Positions 44,765 to 55,829 of a DNA stretch of 64,000 bases are shown here, piece by piece. Within the stretch, counting starts at the first letter, position 1. Every line of letters begins with the position of its first letter. The DNA is taken from the NCBI GenBank assembly GCA_032622095.1, contig CP136063.1:34166987-34230986 (forward strand), given 5' to 3'. This DNA comes from Siphonodentalium dalli (lineage: Eukaryota > Mollusca > Scaphopoda > Gadilida > Siphonodentaliidae). Below the pieces are notes generated by a model. It searched no databases. It was given only the letters and a program-made list of their open reading frames with translations, and was not told where the DNA came from. Position numbers and translations under genes: made by a program.

Positions 44765-45115
44765 TATCTTTTGAGCGTTTCCGTTGACGGAGGATGTGGG
44801 ATTTCCACCCGCACCCACAACTATGCAGGCCAAACTCCCAAGATCACATAATTAAATTTGCACCCCTTCCCTAGCCTTTGAATTTCCCACCTGGTACCTT
44901 ACATGCCTTTAATTTTGACTGGACACCGGGGAAGGGGGGACCTAGAAGAAATACCAAACCATTAATTTGAAGTAGGAATGCAAATGCTGGTCTAAAACAA
45001 CAAATTCCACTTACATTAATGGTTGAAAATCAGACTACCAGAACAATTTAAATCAATTGTTGGTGTGAAATTTCCAACTAATATGTCAGGTATGATATTT
45101 CCAACCGGTGAAGAC
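44765..45115. mobile_element. Diverged fragment of the 6430-7475 hAT family
   Basis: GAAATTTCCAACTAATATGTC, ATTTCCAACCGGTGAAGAC and AATGCAAATGCTGGTCTAAA resemble the interior of the hAT MITE (GAAAATTTCCAACTGATGAC, ATGCAAATATTGGTCGAAAA). No ends were found. The 90-codon frame starting at 45023 overlaps it and is probably not a gene. Confidence 0.4.
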
Positions 45116-46238
45116 TTTGACCGTAGTTGGCGAGATTATCATGTTCCCACGTGCACCCCTGTAAGTTTTGTTAACGTAATATGCACCATGAACCAAGCAA
45201 AATCCACAACGAAAACTTCACGTGGGGTCTCAATGGAGTGGGGTCACAAAACCATAATAACTGTTGTCATACATGCATGTGCTATGAAATTATAACGCAG
45301 GCATCTACCTATTTCCAAATAGCGTGATAACTTTCTCATATATAGAAGGTGTGTATGCATAGGAGCAGCAACGTTACTACATGTTGGTGTGTGCCTCATC
45401 CCGCCCGACTTCGGTAATACATGTCAACCGTTGGATATTTCATAATGTTATGTTTACTGGAAGCAATTCACTTGAAACAGCACGACTGATACTGTTCTGA
45501 TTGAGTTCAATCAACGCCATCTAAATACTTGTACCTGATATTTTCTTGCACATATTTCCTTGCAACTACATATGGACGCGCCATTACGGACATTAATAAC
45601 ATTTTAAAATGTGCAATCACTGTAACCTCAGTACATTTCTGGATGTCCATTGTTTATTACTGCATGTTCGAAGTCAGCACCAGTAGGACAAGAACTATGG
45701 GCCTTTATCGAACAAGTTGTCAACAATGAAACAGAAAAGAAACAAAAACATGCATTACAAAAATTTAAAAATAAAAACACTCAAAACACTTCGTTGCGCG
45801 TGTCTCCAACTTTATAACAAAGCTTTGCACAGTATCAATAACGAAAACATATGTGATACATTGGAGGGTTATGTTATCGAGAATATATTTGTCAGAAATC
45901 TTCGAAAAAAGTGGGGTGGGTCTCTGAAAATACACCGAAAAACAATTTTGAGAAAACAACATTGTGGTGGTGGGTGCCAAGATAGGTCAAAATGAAAATG
46001 CGCCTGTCCGGAATTTTTTTCCACCACCCCCTTGCTGACATAGGATTCTTTCAAACATTAAAATAGCAGTTTGTGGAGATATAAATCGGCTATCTTTGTC
46101 ATCAAATTATCAGAGCATTTCCTACACCTTCCCACGCTTGTCGGGTTGATGAAAAGTAGTCGGCTATACAATCCAGTAAACACACTGTTACTCGTCATTT
46201 CGTCGCCATCCTCTAGTTTTACGAGTCGATACTGTGTT
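45116..46238. other. Unassigned region
   Basis: Near 45905-46035, GGGGTGGGTCTCTGAAAAT and GGAATTTTTTTCCACCACCC resemble the ends of the 46820-48061 element, so a decayed relative may be present. No gene recognised. Confidence 0.4.
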
Positions 46239-46604
46239 GCTAGCAGTACGGTAAGTTAGTTTATTATGCATTATAAGGCTGCGTTCATACACTAGCAGTA
46301 AGGTAAGTTAGTTTATCATGCCATATAAGGCTGCGTTCACACACTAACAGTAAGGTAAGTTATTTTATTATGCCATATAAGGCTGCGTTCACACACTAAC
46401 AGTAGGGTAAGTTAGTTTATTATGCCATAGAAGGCTGCGTTCATACACTAACAGTGCGGTAAGTTATTTTATTATGCCATATAAGGCTGCGTTCACACAC
46501 TAGCAGTAAGGTAAGTTAGTTTATTATGCCATATAAGGCTGCGTTCACACAATAGCAGTAAGATTAGTAGTTTATTATGCATTATAAGGCTGCGTTCGCA
46601 CACT
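46239..46604. repeat. 52-bp minisatellite, seven copies
   Basis: The unit is ACTAGCAGTAAGGTAAGTTA followed by GTTTATTATGCCATATAAGGCTGCGTTCACAC (52 bp in all). Each unit contains CAG and GGTAAGTTA, the consensus of a splice donor. Confidence 0.93.
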
Positions 46605-46819
46605 GCCAACAATTTAGTGTGTCATCTCTGCAACGAAGTGTACCCGAACGAAATCGACCACGCCTCAAGGAACTAGTACTATATTCTGCGAAGTTCCTGT
46701 ACGTTCTCAGCACAATGATCAGGAATGGCGTACAGCAACCCGTATCACGTCCATTGTAATTATCTTCTCAACACCCACGCATGTTGTAACGACTACCTTT
46801 CATATCTATTGGACAAATC

Positions 46820-48061
46820 AGGGGGGAGTCTGCAAAAAAAATCCGTATATAGGGCCGGGGTGGGTGGATGGTCCAGAGGCCGAAAAAATCGTGCTTGTAA
46901 TTTTTTTCCAAAATGGTTTTATTTCAAACAATTTACAAGTACTGACCATGTAATGTTGTTTGTAAACATGTTAGTACCATGCTTGTTGGTATAGGGCTAT
47001 ATATGCAGCTATAGTGCCTCTTTAGCCTCAGATTTAGCAACATTCTGGATTTCACAGGATCCCGGCCCACTTCACAGTGGACCACCGTAATAGCGTTCAG
47101 GAAACTTAACCCATGGTTGAGTTATAATAATGCAAAACGTGTTTACGGATGGAACAAGGCCGGTAACTATGGTATGCATTGATAGGAGAAACCTGTGATA
47201 TGCAGTAATATGTGCATACATCCTTCCACTATCATTCTGGTCTATCACCATACCAAACCACATCAAAATTCGACAACTGACACTTAACTTATATTGCAAA
47301 AACTTTGTACGGACTGAATTTCATAAAGTCGAACAGGGCCCATAAATCTGGTAGACATTGATGGTCACAACCCGTGATATTATGCATATTCGTTCCCCAT
47401 TTCTGGTCTGTCACAATGCCATAGGGCATCAAAATATGACAACCGACTCTTGAGTTATAATGCAAAATGTTTGTACGGACTGACGCACGGATGGCTCGAG
47501 ACGTCAACTATATACCCGCCGACTAATATCGGGGGGTATAATAACCATATATCTAGGTGTATACCTAACCAAAAACAATTCCCCTGCCCCACCCACCCGG
47601 TGGATAAGACTAAATAGTTCTTTGGTCATGCACAAATAATTGTGGAACCCCTGACCTGTTTACCACTATTTACACTGGCCAGTGTTCTCTGTCAGACACA
47701 ACACACTCGATATATTAAGGCTATAGTGGGGTCTAGGGCGATTTTTGACATATAGTGTACCTACACAATGCTTTATTATTGTTGTTAGATACTGAAAACA
47801 CCAGGAAACACCTGGAAATACAGTTTATTTTCCGTTTTTCTGATCTGTGTTTACCAATTAAGCATGTTATTTCTTGAGTCTTAAACAGCAAGAGTTTGCA
47901 CCAAAAAAATGATAGTGGAATGGGATTGAAAGGCAGTTAACACAGTTATTGAAGAACGGCTAAAAAAAACCTCCTAAATTTTGATAAAAACATGAGAAAG
48001 GGGGGTGGGTCCCCAAAATTTTGGGCCCTATATGTGCAATTTTTTTTCCAGACTCCCCCCT
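46820..48061. mobile_element. Inverted-repeat element with 9-bp target duplication (Mutator-like?)
   Basis: The ends AGGGGGGAGTCTG and reverse AGGGGGGAGTCTGG extend with AAAAAAAAT and TATAGGGCC to about 40-60 bp of inverted repeat. The flanks are GGACAAATC at 46811-46819 and 48062-48070, a perfect 9-bp duplication. The interior has no transposase and holds GACAAC and CTGGTCTGTCACAATRCCA-type repeats near 47220 and 47400. Nine-base duplications suit Mutator-like elements; the assignment is inferred. Confidence 0.85.
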
Positions 48062-48269
48062 GGACAAATCGGATTTTCCTGCAACAAAAGCTGTAGTGAA
48101 CATTCAAGTGCATATATGCTTCACTCTCGTGGTTTCCAACACCTCTCCATACGTGTGCATAACGGCCCACCACACTGACCAGGGAAGCCCACTTTAATCC
48201 AACTGTAATTATATGTCATGTATATCGATCTCTCCTATACTTGGAGGTAATCAAGATATATATCTCTCT

Positions 48270-48512
48270 CTTATTATGCCATATAAGGCTGCGTTCACAC
48301 AATATCTGTAAGGTAAGTTAGTTTATTATGCCAATTAATGCTGCGTTCACACAATAGTCGTAGTGAACATTCAAGTTTATTATGCCATAAAAGGCTGCGT
48401 CCACACAATAGCTGTAAGGTAAGTCAGTTTATTATGCATTATAAGGCTGCGTTCACATACTGACAGTAAAGTAAGTTAGTTTATTATGCATTATAAGGCT
48501 GCATTCACACAC
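48270..48512. repeat. 52-bp minisatellite, second array, five copies
   Basis: Same unit as 46239-46604. One unit is chimeric, carrying GTAGTGAACATTCAAG, which also occurs at 48092, so local exchange has occurred. Confidence 0.88.
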
Positions 48513-48985
48513 CCGTATATTTGCTAGACAATTTTTGTTCAGGACTTTAATTATAAACAGATAGCTATATAAATGATTACACAATTCATCTACACCACTG
48601 TTAACTATACTTGAGAAGCAAAATATCTTTTGTTCCACCTATAACGATGCTACCGAGAATTGATTATTGCTTGTAAATAGCATTCAACTATTTCACAAGA
48701 ATAAATTATACAATCATGCATTTGAAGGTAAATATCAGTAGCACTGTTAAGTGCATTTGGAACTACATAAATTTAAAATCTCATATCTTTAGCTTTTGTA
48801 AAGATGCATTGTATAGGAATGTATGCTGTCGTCGATATTCTGGCACCATAATTATGATGACATATGATTTGCTAAAATGCGTGAACATAATGTCAGGGTG
48901 TGAACGCGGACTATATATGACTCAGGATAACACAGGAAAGGCTCATACGATCGACTACTTTATTGTTTCCCCGAACAAATTTTTT
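48513..48985. other. Unassigned spacer
   Basis: No feature recognised. Confidence 0.4.
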
Positions 48986-48987
48986 TT

Positions 48988-49075
48988 CTGGGAGCTATAG
49001 AGAAATGAGTGGTGTCGGTGGTATTCGGCAGAGAGCTATAGAGAAATGAGTGCATGGTGTCGGTGGTATTCGGAC
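48988..49075. repeat. Tandem duplication, about 45-bp unit
   Basis: GAGCTATAGAGAAATGAGTG and GGTGTCGGTGGTATTCGG occur twice. The second copy has a 4-base CATG insertion. Confidence 0.9.
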
Positions 49076-50020
49076 GCTCGTCCGTTCGAAACGTTTGTTG
49101 TCCGGATATTAACTTGAATATTATTTGACAGAAATTCATTTTATCCCATTTTACCCAAAAATAATAACTGCAGTTAATTTTGAAGAAGTTTGGTGCCTCA
49201 AATGAAATTTCTCATTCCTCGTGACCATTTGACCCACATATGCCATATCTCCTCAAATTACGGCACAATGGTTTTTAATATATTTTAATTGCTTATTATT
49301 TGAAGAGAGGCAGTGTAACTGTGAGGTCCGTAAATTGGCTTTACTTCGGGTAGCATCGTGTTGTCGCTTTTATTTTTCTCGGCATCTATAATCGAAGTTA
49401 CGTGTATATATGTACACGAGCCCCGTGTCCATAACATATAATATTGATGGGTGCCAGTGTTTAAGTGTTTTATCTTTGATATTGATATACTGAGTGTATA
49501 ATAATAAATATATCATAATATATTATTTATCATGGACATTCGTGACCATCCATGTTTCGATCAGAATGCAATATTTAGATGCTCCTCAACTGATATAATA
49601 TAAACAAAATATTAAAAAAATTCAAAAGTTCTAAAGTTCAGTTGATGGATGCGCACCCGTAAGCTGGTGGTGCATATCCTATACATGTAGTACGATATGC
49701 CATATTGTATAACACGCCACCCAAAATTTGTTTAACGCATGCACGCTCTTGATATTACGGTTAATCGCATAAATATATAAGGCCACCATAATGTATTCAG
49801 AACACACCCTCCATGCATGCACAACATGATAATTCCAATTAAAAAAAATAATATATATATATATATAGGTAAGATTTTATTTAAAATAAAATTAATTATT
49901 TTTACACATTCGTATGTATTATTCAAGATATTCATAGTCTTCGTGGTTTCAATGCCTCCATTAAACAAAAACTGGAAGATACCTATATCAAGAATGGAGG
50001 GGCTGTACCTCAACTTCAAG
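49076..50020. other. Unassigned region
   Basis: AT-rich, with a TATATATA run at about 49850-49865. A 95-codon minus-strand frame over the run lacks any motif. Confidence 0.4.
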
Positions 50021-50021
50021 T

Positions 50022-50299
50022 AAATATGCCTTCTTTAGAATAACCAAGCACGATTTCGGCACAGGAAAGTACCTTAGTAGCGTAGATAATAAGCTCGTGT
50101 CAAGCATCCTACGAACTATAACAAGACACCACCACCTCCCAGTTAAAACTGGTTCATGGAGCGATCTAAACTATTCTGAGAGAAAATATACCTTGTGGCA
50201 TTCAGAATTGTGCGACGAATTTCATGTAATTCTGAAATGTCCAATATTACATTATCTCCGTCAGAAATACATTACACAATATTTTTTACCGAAATCCTA
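50022..50299 (+). pseudogene. LINE C-terminal fragment with zinc-knuckle region
   Basis: The frame reads KHDFGTGKYLSSVDNKLVSS, ITRHHHLPVKTGSWSDL, SERKYTLWHSELCDEFHVIL and KCPILHYLRQKYI, then stops. This is the segment after the RT thumb in CR1/jockey-group elements (R...H.LPIE.GRW....R.C..C....GDEFH....C...R..Y). The first two cysteines of the usual knuckle are replaced (YTLW), a sign of decay. The likely 3' untranslated region runs to about 50650. Confidence 0.75.
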
Positions 50300-50822
50300 A
50301 CTCTATTAGGTAGAGAGAACCCTTCAACTCGGGAAACAGAAGACAAATCATAAATCTGTCCGTATTCGTTAGAAGGGATATGTCGCTCTTTGGGCTCTCC
50401 TGAGGTTTCTATCGACGAATCTTACCATATTTCACAATTGGTTATCCCGCTATGTGTTAACTTTCATTTGTCTCACATATACATGTATACGTAATACTCC
50501 ATGCAATGATGCATAAGTCTAAATATATATACTAAATATATATGTACTTTGCATAGCAACAGAATGATGAGATCAATACAACAAATTGAATTTGAGTATT
50601 TGATCTTATATTCTATATGTAAGATTCAAATAAGTTTGTCAGTTTATGTCAGCTGTATAAAACACAATACCTTACCTGAGAAATTAATCCATTCTATACG
50701 AAACTGAGAATACTCCTACATAATGCCTATATGAAGGGGTTGATATAGGGTCGGTAAGGAAATCCCGACACAAATATTTTCAGTTGGCCTGAATCGATGG
50801 ACATCCAACTGCCATTCCGATA
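50300..50822. other. LINE 3' region and spacer
   Basis: Probably the 3' untranslated part of the LINE fragment, with TATATACTAAATATATA near 50525. The far end is not defined. Confidence 0.4.
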
Positions 50823-50826
50823 TTAA

Positions 50827-51351
50827 AGATGGATTATCTCTTTAAATAACAAATTTTAAATAGTTGCTTGGGTAAATTAATAAATATGAATTGAAGGCCC
50901 CTGTCCGGAAAGGCTTCGATCAATTATTATTCATTTTATTTTATAATATTTTATTATGAAATGAGATGATTAATTGGGACACTTTGTTGGTCTATTCAGG
51001 CGATACCATATAGCGATAGAGATCATTAGGCTCTTCCTATAGCTACGCACAGAACGGAAAATGTCACAGATTGACTGATTGTATTGTGTTATTTCTTAGT
51101 TATAAGCGATATTGAGTCTAATTAACGTTTATTTATGACAAAATTACACAATAACAGTTCTGGTCTCTGTTAACAGTAAACACTATTGTTCGTTAGCTAA
51201 ACAACCACACCTTTTTAGAACAGAACATATTCGAAATAATTTTAATATTAATCGATAGAAGCATTTCCGGTCAGGAGTCTGCGATTCATATCTAATAGTT
51301 TATACCCCGGTGACTATATATAATACATGTTTACAAAGAGATAATCCACCT
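50827..51351. mobile_element. TTAA-flanked MITE, copy 3
   Basis: The ends AGATGGATTATCTCTTT and (in reverse) AGGTGGATTATCTCTTT are flanked by TTAA at 50823-50826 and 51352-51355. The right half matches copies 1 and 2 closely (GGTCTCTGTTAACAGTAAAC, CACTATTGTTCGTTAGCT). The left arm is more diverged. Confidence 0.9.
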
Positions 51352-51355
51352 TTAA

Positions 51356-51734
51356 CCGTCACATTTATACCTCAAATTGATGATATTTTTGCATTTGAAT
51401 TGGCATACTTGTTGTAATTTCACTTTATACTAGTTCTTTAATTCTCCAATTCTAATAAATAAATGTTCATACCCTACTCATGTGTGAGGGAACTGATGTT
51501 ATTGTCTTTGTCAGTTGATACAGAGTCATCATTTTCAGCAAATGTTATCAGTCCGAGGTTGATTGCTGAGTCACACGATGGGAGTGAACCACACGTCCTG
51601 AAGACAGCGTGATAAATGGCTAATTGTGCTCGGTCACCACATTTTGGACAGTTTAGGCTCGTTAAATAACATAAATTTGAGTTATAAATGTGACAGTTAA
51701 AGCCTTTGTAAATATAATGGAGGTACGATATAGA
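51356..51734. other. Unassigned spacer
   Basis: Nothing recognised. Confidence 0.4.
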
Positions 51735-52053
51735 TTGTGGCTGATAAAAACGGTATCAGAGACACCGGAATATCGGAGTAAACATAATACACGATGAGGT
51801 TAGTGTACATAGTTTACATGTTCGTGATATTCCGCTAGCATTGATATTTTATAAGCATTGTTTATCTCGATTTCACCTAATTATGTAATAAAAACCATAT
51901 AAATTTATTTTTTTTATCTGACAAATGGTTTAATTCGCATCAAGTTTAGATGCCAATAGGCGGCATGGCGTACCACCCAACGAATACACGCGTTTATTTC
52001 ATGAATCAGTGCGTTATATGCTTTATATACATGGGTACAATGGATAATCATAA

Positions 52054-52495
52054 CGCGGCCATACTCGAGAGATAACGCGGCCATACTCGATAGATAACGA
52101 GGCCGCCATCATAAATATATGGTGCACATGGCCGCGTTATCTATTGAGTATGGCCGCGTTATATATCGAGTATGGCCGCGTTATCTATCGAGTATGACCG
52201 CTTTACATATCGAGTATGGCCGCGTTATCTATTGAGTATGGCCGCGTTATATATCGAGTATGGCCGCGTTATTTATCGAGTATGACCGCGTTATCTATCG
52301 AGTATGGCCGCGTTATCTATTGAGTATGGCCGCGTTATATATCGAGTATGGCCGCGTTATCTATCGAGTATGACCGCGTTATTTATCGAGTATAACCGTG
52401 TTATCTATCGAGTATAGCCGCGTTATTTATCGAGTATGGCCGCGTTATTTATCGAGCATAGCCGCATTATTTATCGATTATTAATTAGATATCGA
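52054..52495. repeat. 22-bp minisatellite, left array, with an orientation switch
   Basis: The first units (52054-52112) read TAACGCGGCCATACTCGA, in reverse. From about 52134 the same unit reads forward (GAGTATGGCCGCGTTATCTATC) for about 16 copies. The switch lies around GGCCGCCATCATAAATATAT near 52101-52120. Confidence 0.92.
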
Positions 52496-52499
52496 GTTT

Positions 52500-52976
52500 T
52501 TGCTGAGATCGGCATATTATCAAACTCGGCTGATATCACCTCAAATTCGGCTGATATCACCTCAAACTCGGCTGATATCGGTTTCTCAGGAGTTGTCGCC
52601 CTTATGACGTCACGATGAGCAACGTTGTTTACATCGAAACGTAATATCAAAGTTAGTGAGAAACAGGTCGATGTAAATGCTTTTCCAAGTTGTGGTTGCC
52701 GTTTTCCCTTCAACATTAACTTTGATGGGGCAACAATTAACAACGTAAATGTATATTGCGCACTGGTCAACGAAGAACAGACACGAAGAGTAACCATATC
52801 AAGAGGAAAGTTATTATAAAAGTTGTTATAACGTCGCATATAATTGGTATATAAAGGTAAATTTCTGTTTAATCTGATTTATTCTTTTTTAAGGAGCATC
52901 TATACGCGAAAGTACACGTAGGACCTCCTAATTGATCTTATAATGGCCCGGGTCATCTAATTAATAAGAAGGCTAT
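52500..52976 (+). other. Central segment of the foldback element with a candidate coding frame
   Basis: A 21-bp unit (CTCGGCTGATATCACCTCAAA) is repeated three times at 52525-52580. A plus-strand frame at 52577-52819 reads in part RFPFNINFDGATINNVNVYC and looks protein-like, but the minus strand is open over 122 codons in the same place. A captured exon is possible, not shown. Confidence 0.3.
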
Positions 52977-53108
52977 TACTTGGTTTGATTGATATCGGCC
53001 GAGATATCAGCCCTCGGTAACTTCACATCAGCTTTCGACCTTCGGTCTCAGGCTGATATGAAGTTACCTCTGGCTGATATCTCGGCCGATATCAATCAAA
53101 CCAAGTAA
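52977..53108. repeat. Long hairpin (arms about 57 bp, 18-base loop)
   Basis: TTACTTGGTTTGATTGATAT plus CGGCCGAGATATCAGCC pairs with GGCTGATATCTCGGCCG plus ATATCAATCAAACCAAGTAA. Only a few mismatches occur nearer the loop (53033-53050). Confidence 0.92.
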
Positions 53109-53117
53109 TAACCTCTA

Positions 53118-53735
53118 AGTATAGCCGCGTTATTTATCGAGTATAGCCGCGTTATTTATCGAGTATGGCCGCGTTATCTATCGAGTATGACCGCGTTATA
53201 TATCGAGTATGGCCGCGTTATCTATCGAGCATAGTCGCGTTATCTATCGAGTATGGCCGCGTTATCTCTCGAGTATGGCCGCGTTATCTATCGAGTATGG
53301 CCGCGTTATCTATTGAGTATGACCGCGTTATCTATCGAGTATGTCCGCGTTATTTATCGAGTATGGCCGCGTTATCTCTCGAGTATGGCCGCGTTATCTA
53401 TCGAGTATGGCCGCGTTATCTATCGAGTATGGCCGCGTTATCTATCGAGCATAGTCGCGTTATCTATCGACTATGGTCGCGTTATGTATCGAGTATGGTC
53501 GCGTTATCTATCAAGTATGGGCGCGTTATATATCGAGTATGGCCGCGTTATCTATCGAGTATGGCCGCGTTATTTATCGAGTATGGCCGCGTTTTCTTTC
53601 GAGTATGGCCGCGTTATCAATCGAGTATGGCCGCGCTATCAATCGAGTATGGCCGCGTTATCTATCGAGTATAGCCGCGTTATTTATCGAGTATGGCCGC
53701 TTTATCTATCGAGTATGGCCACTTTTTCGACATTC
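53118..53735. repeat. 22-bp minisatellite, right array, about 28 copies
   Basis: Forward GAGTATGGCCGCGTTATCTATC units with frequent T/A and GG/AC changes. Since 22 is not a multiple of 3, each frame cycles over 66 bases and all three stay open for 90-174 codons. The resulting repetitive proteins are artefacts. Confidence 0.95.
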
Positions 53736-54055
53736 AATGCACCCACGCGTGTGAATAACTCCAGAAAAAGAGTATAACGCAATGTTTCATGAAATAAACT
53801 CGTCTAATCGTTGGTTAATACCCTATGCCGTCTATTGGCATCGAACATTTATTCGAGTTAAACCATTTGTCTGAAAAAAAATAAGAAATTTATATGGTAA
53901 TTTTAAAATCGTGATAAACAACGCATATAAAATATCAATTCCAGTAGTATATCACGAATATGTTGTAGATATGTAACCTATGTACAATTACATAGTCGTT
54001 CATCATATTTTCCCGATAAAATGTGATTTTTAAGTAGTTATTATCGGTGACAACC

Positions 54056-54261
54056 TAACATATTGTATATACGGGCCGGATTATTATTCATGTGGCCGGG
54101 TTATCAAAATAAGGTCGACTTATACGGATAACCCACGTGTTGGTATTACGCCTATAATATCTTATTTGTATCTATATTTCAGATTCCCTGGGATATATTA
54201 GAGACACCATTGATACAACGCATATAATATCCGACCAATAAAGTATCTAAACCCAAGAACC
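54056..54261 (+). promoter_or_regulatory. Upstream region of the 408-residue gene with splice acceptor
   Basis: TTATTTGTATCTATATTTCAG ends at 54182. This good pyrimidine-rich acceptor would place a non-coding 5' exon upstream, with the coding exon beginning 79 bases before the ATG. No TATA box or initiator can be fixed. The foldback element ends about 200 bases before the ATG. Confidence 0.45.
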
Positions 54262-55488
54262 ATGGATGAAGAAGACATAGTTAGTACACTAGAGGCGACA
54301 TCGACTGCTCTTGGCTTATTTACAGACACAGCCGGCTTTGTAGGTGCAGTGACCAAGTTAAGCGCAATAGGTGGACCACTGTTAGCAGTGACTGCACAGC
54401 TTCTGACAATGTTTTTAGGAGCCCAGGAGTCGTCGGAACTCAAAGAAATCAAAAAGGTTTATAATAGAATGAATACAAAATTCGATCAGATGTCTGACAA
54501 GATGGACGGAATTAACCGCGAGATCGATTGGAGTCGAACCCATATAACATTCGCAAAAATAGAAGGAGATATTAGATCGAATATCGAGAAACTCAACATG
54601 ATGATTGACGTACCACCACACTTACGTCCATATATGCTACATTACCGTAAGAACGAATTCTTGAAAAAGTACGATGATTCGTACGCTGATGCAGGATGGC
54701 AATTTTATGATGCGACGGTAAATTCAGACCATATGTTTGATAGAAATATTCCCCTAGCTGTAATGAAATACACCGAGAACCACCGCCCAAAGTTTCGAAC
54801 ATTCATGATGGGTATCATCAATCTGCTTTACGACTGCTATAAGCTAGAGATGGCATATCTGCAACTCACCAACAAGTCGATATATGTAAGGAATCAGAAG
54901 ATAAACACATGGAAAACACGAATGAGGACAGTCTACACTAAATTGCTGGCGTATGACAGAGAAGTGGAATCGAAATGGAAAAGTCAGTCAGAGGATGATT
55001 TCGATACACTCGCTGCGGCAAAAGTCGATTTAAATAATCAAGATTTTAGTCTTCAAGTCAGAGACTTTCTTGTCGCCAAATATTCTTGGAGACGATGGTT
55101 TGTCGTGGTATATGATGACATAGCAGGCTGGGATAATCACGCTGTCCGCGTACGTGGTGGTATCCACAGGTTTCGATTCCACGGACGAAATGTGCTTGTT
55201 GCTAGTAAATCCAAAGCAGCAAAGCGAATGGATAAAAGTGTTGCCAAGTCTGCTGTCAGCCGAATGAAGGATACCTACAGATACCAGAAGGGTTGGTGGT
55301 TTGGCAGAGACAAATTCAGACACTATACAAACGCCAAGAAAGCATTTGACGGGAACTTGCATGTCATTAACAATGTGCCAAATTATTCCATATTCGGTGT
55401 CGTCAAAAGGAAAAATGGACTGTGGTATGCTACTGCCGGAGCAGCCATTTCCAACAGGAAATATTTCAGTTTCTTTCTGATGGGATGA
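54262..55488 (+). CDS. Uncharacterised 408-residue helical protein, possible membrane-active (rapunzel/pore-former-like) family
   Basis: A single uninterrupted exon with a strong start context (ACCATGG) and a TGA stop. There is no signal peptide. Residues about 16-53 form a hydrophobic, Gly/Ala-rich segment (AGFVGAVTKLSAIGGPLLAV) able to make helices or insert in membrane. Residues 57-113 are a charged coiled-coil-like stretch (SELKEIKKVYNRMNTKFDQM). Residues 180-205 are a second amphipathic helix. Residues about 270-408 are richer in aromatic residues and probably beta strands (WRRWFVVVYDDIAGW). There is only one cysteine (192). From memory this layout resembles rapunzel-like proteins and the helical N-domain of some animal pore-forming proteins; I cannot confirm it, and no toxicity should be assumed. 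The gene lies between the foldback element and a 75-bp array. It is the only intact host-like gene here. Confidence 0.8.
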   Translation: MDEEDIVSTLEATSTALGLFTDTAGFVGAVTKLSAIGGPLLAVTAQLLTMFLGAQESSELKEIKKVYNRMNTKFDQMSDKMDGINREIDWSRTHITFAKIEGDIRSNIEKLNMMIDVPPHLRPYMLHYRKNEFLKKYDDSYADAGWQFYDATVNSDHMFDRNIPLAVMKYTENHRPKFRTFMMGIINLLYDCYKLEMAYLQLTNKSIYVRNQKINTWKTRMRTVYTKLLAYDREVESKWKSQSEDDFDTLAAAKVDLNNQDFSLQVRDFLVAKYSWRRWFVVVYDDIAGWDNHAVRVRGGIHRFRFHGRNVLVASKSKAAKRMDKSVAKSAVSRMKDTYRYQKGWWFGRDKFRHYTNAKKAFDGNLHVINNVPNYSIFGVVKRKNGLWYATAGAAISNRKYFSFFLMG

Positions 55489-55496
55489 AGCAACAG

Positions 55497-55829
55497 AAAC
55501 TCTTATTAACATAAACACATTAGGAGTGGCATAACTAGGTATTCATTATGTATGTATATCAGGCTGGATGAAACTGTTATTACCATAAAAACATTAGGAT
55601 AGCATAACTAGGTATTCATTGTATATGTGTATCAGACTGGATACAAACTCTTATTAACATAAAAGCATTAGGAGTAGCATAACTAGGTATTCATTATATA
55701 TGTATTTCAGACTGGATGGAAACTCTTATTAACATAAAAGCATTAGGAGTAGCATAACTAGGTATTCATGTATATCAGACTGGATGGAAACTCGTATCAA
55801 CATAAAAGCATTAGGAGTAGCATAACTTA
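55497..55829. repeat. 75-bp tandem repeat, about 4.5 copies
   Basis: The unit begins AAACTCTTATTAACATAAAA, continues GCATTAGGAGTAGCATAACT and ends in CAGACTGGATGG. It starts nine bases after the stop codon, so it forms the 3' untranslated region of the 408-residue gene if transcription continues. One unit is shortened. Confidence 0.93.

Larger units (their letters stand above)
51735..54055. mobile_element. Foldback element with 22-bp repeats in its arms
   Basis: The outer arms (about 51735-52050 and 53740-54055) are reverse complements at roughly 75 percent by eye. Shared blocks include CCATATAAATTT, GACAAATGGTTTAA, GATGCCAATAGRCGGCAT and GTTTATTTCATGAA. Inside come arrays of a 22-bp unit and a central 600-bp segment with its own long hairpin. 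Inverted arms grading into short tandem repeats is the layout of Drosophila FB-type foldback elements. No target duplication could be fixed, and no transposase is present. Confidence 0.75.

Noticed and set aside
45023-45295. 90-codon frame as a gene
   Set aside because: Overlaps a diverged hAT-MITE fragment and shows no motif.
53165-53777. Long overlapping open frames of 93-174 codons with repeated Tyr/Arg/Ser motifs
   Set aside because: They are the 22-bp minisatellite read in three frames; the unit lacks stop codons in all frames, and substitutions do not favour synonymous sites.
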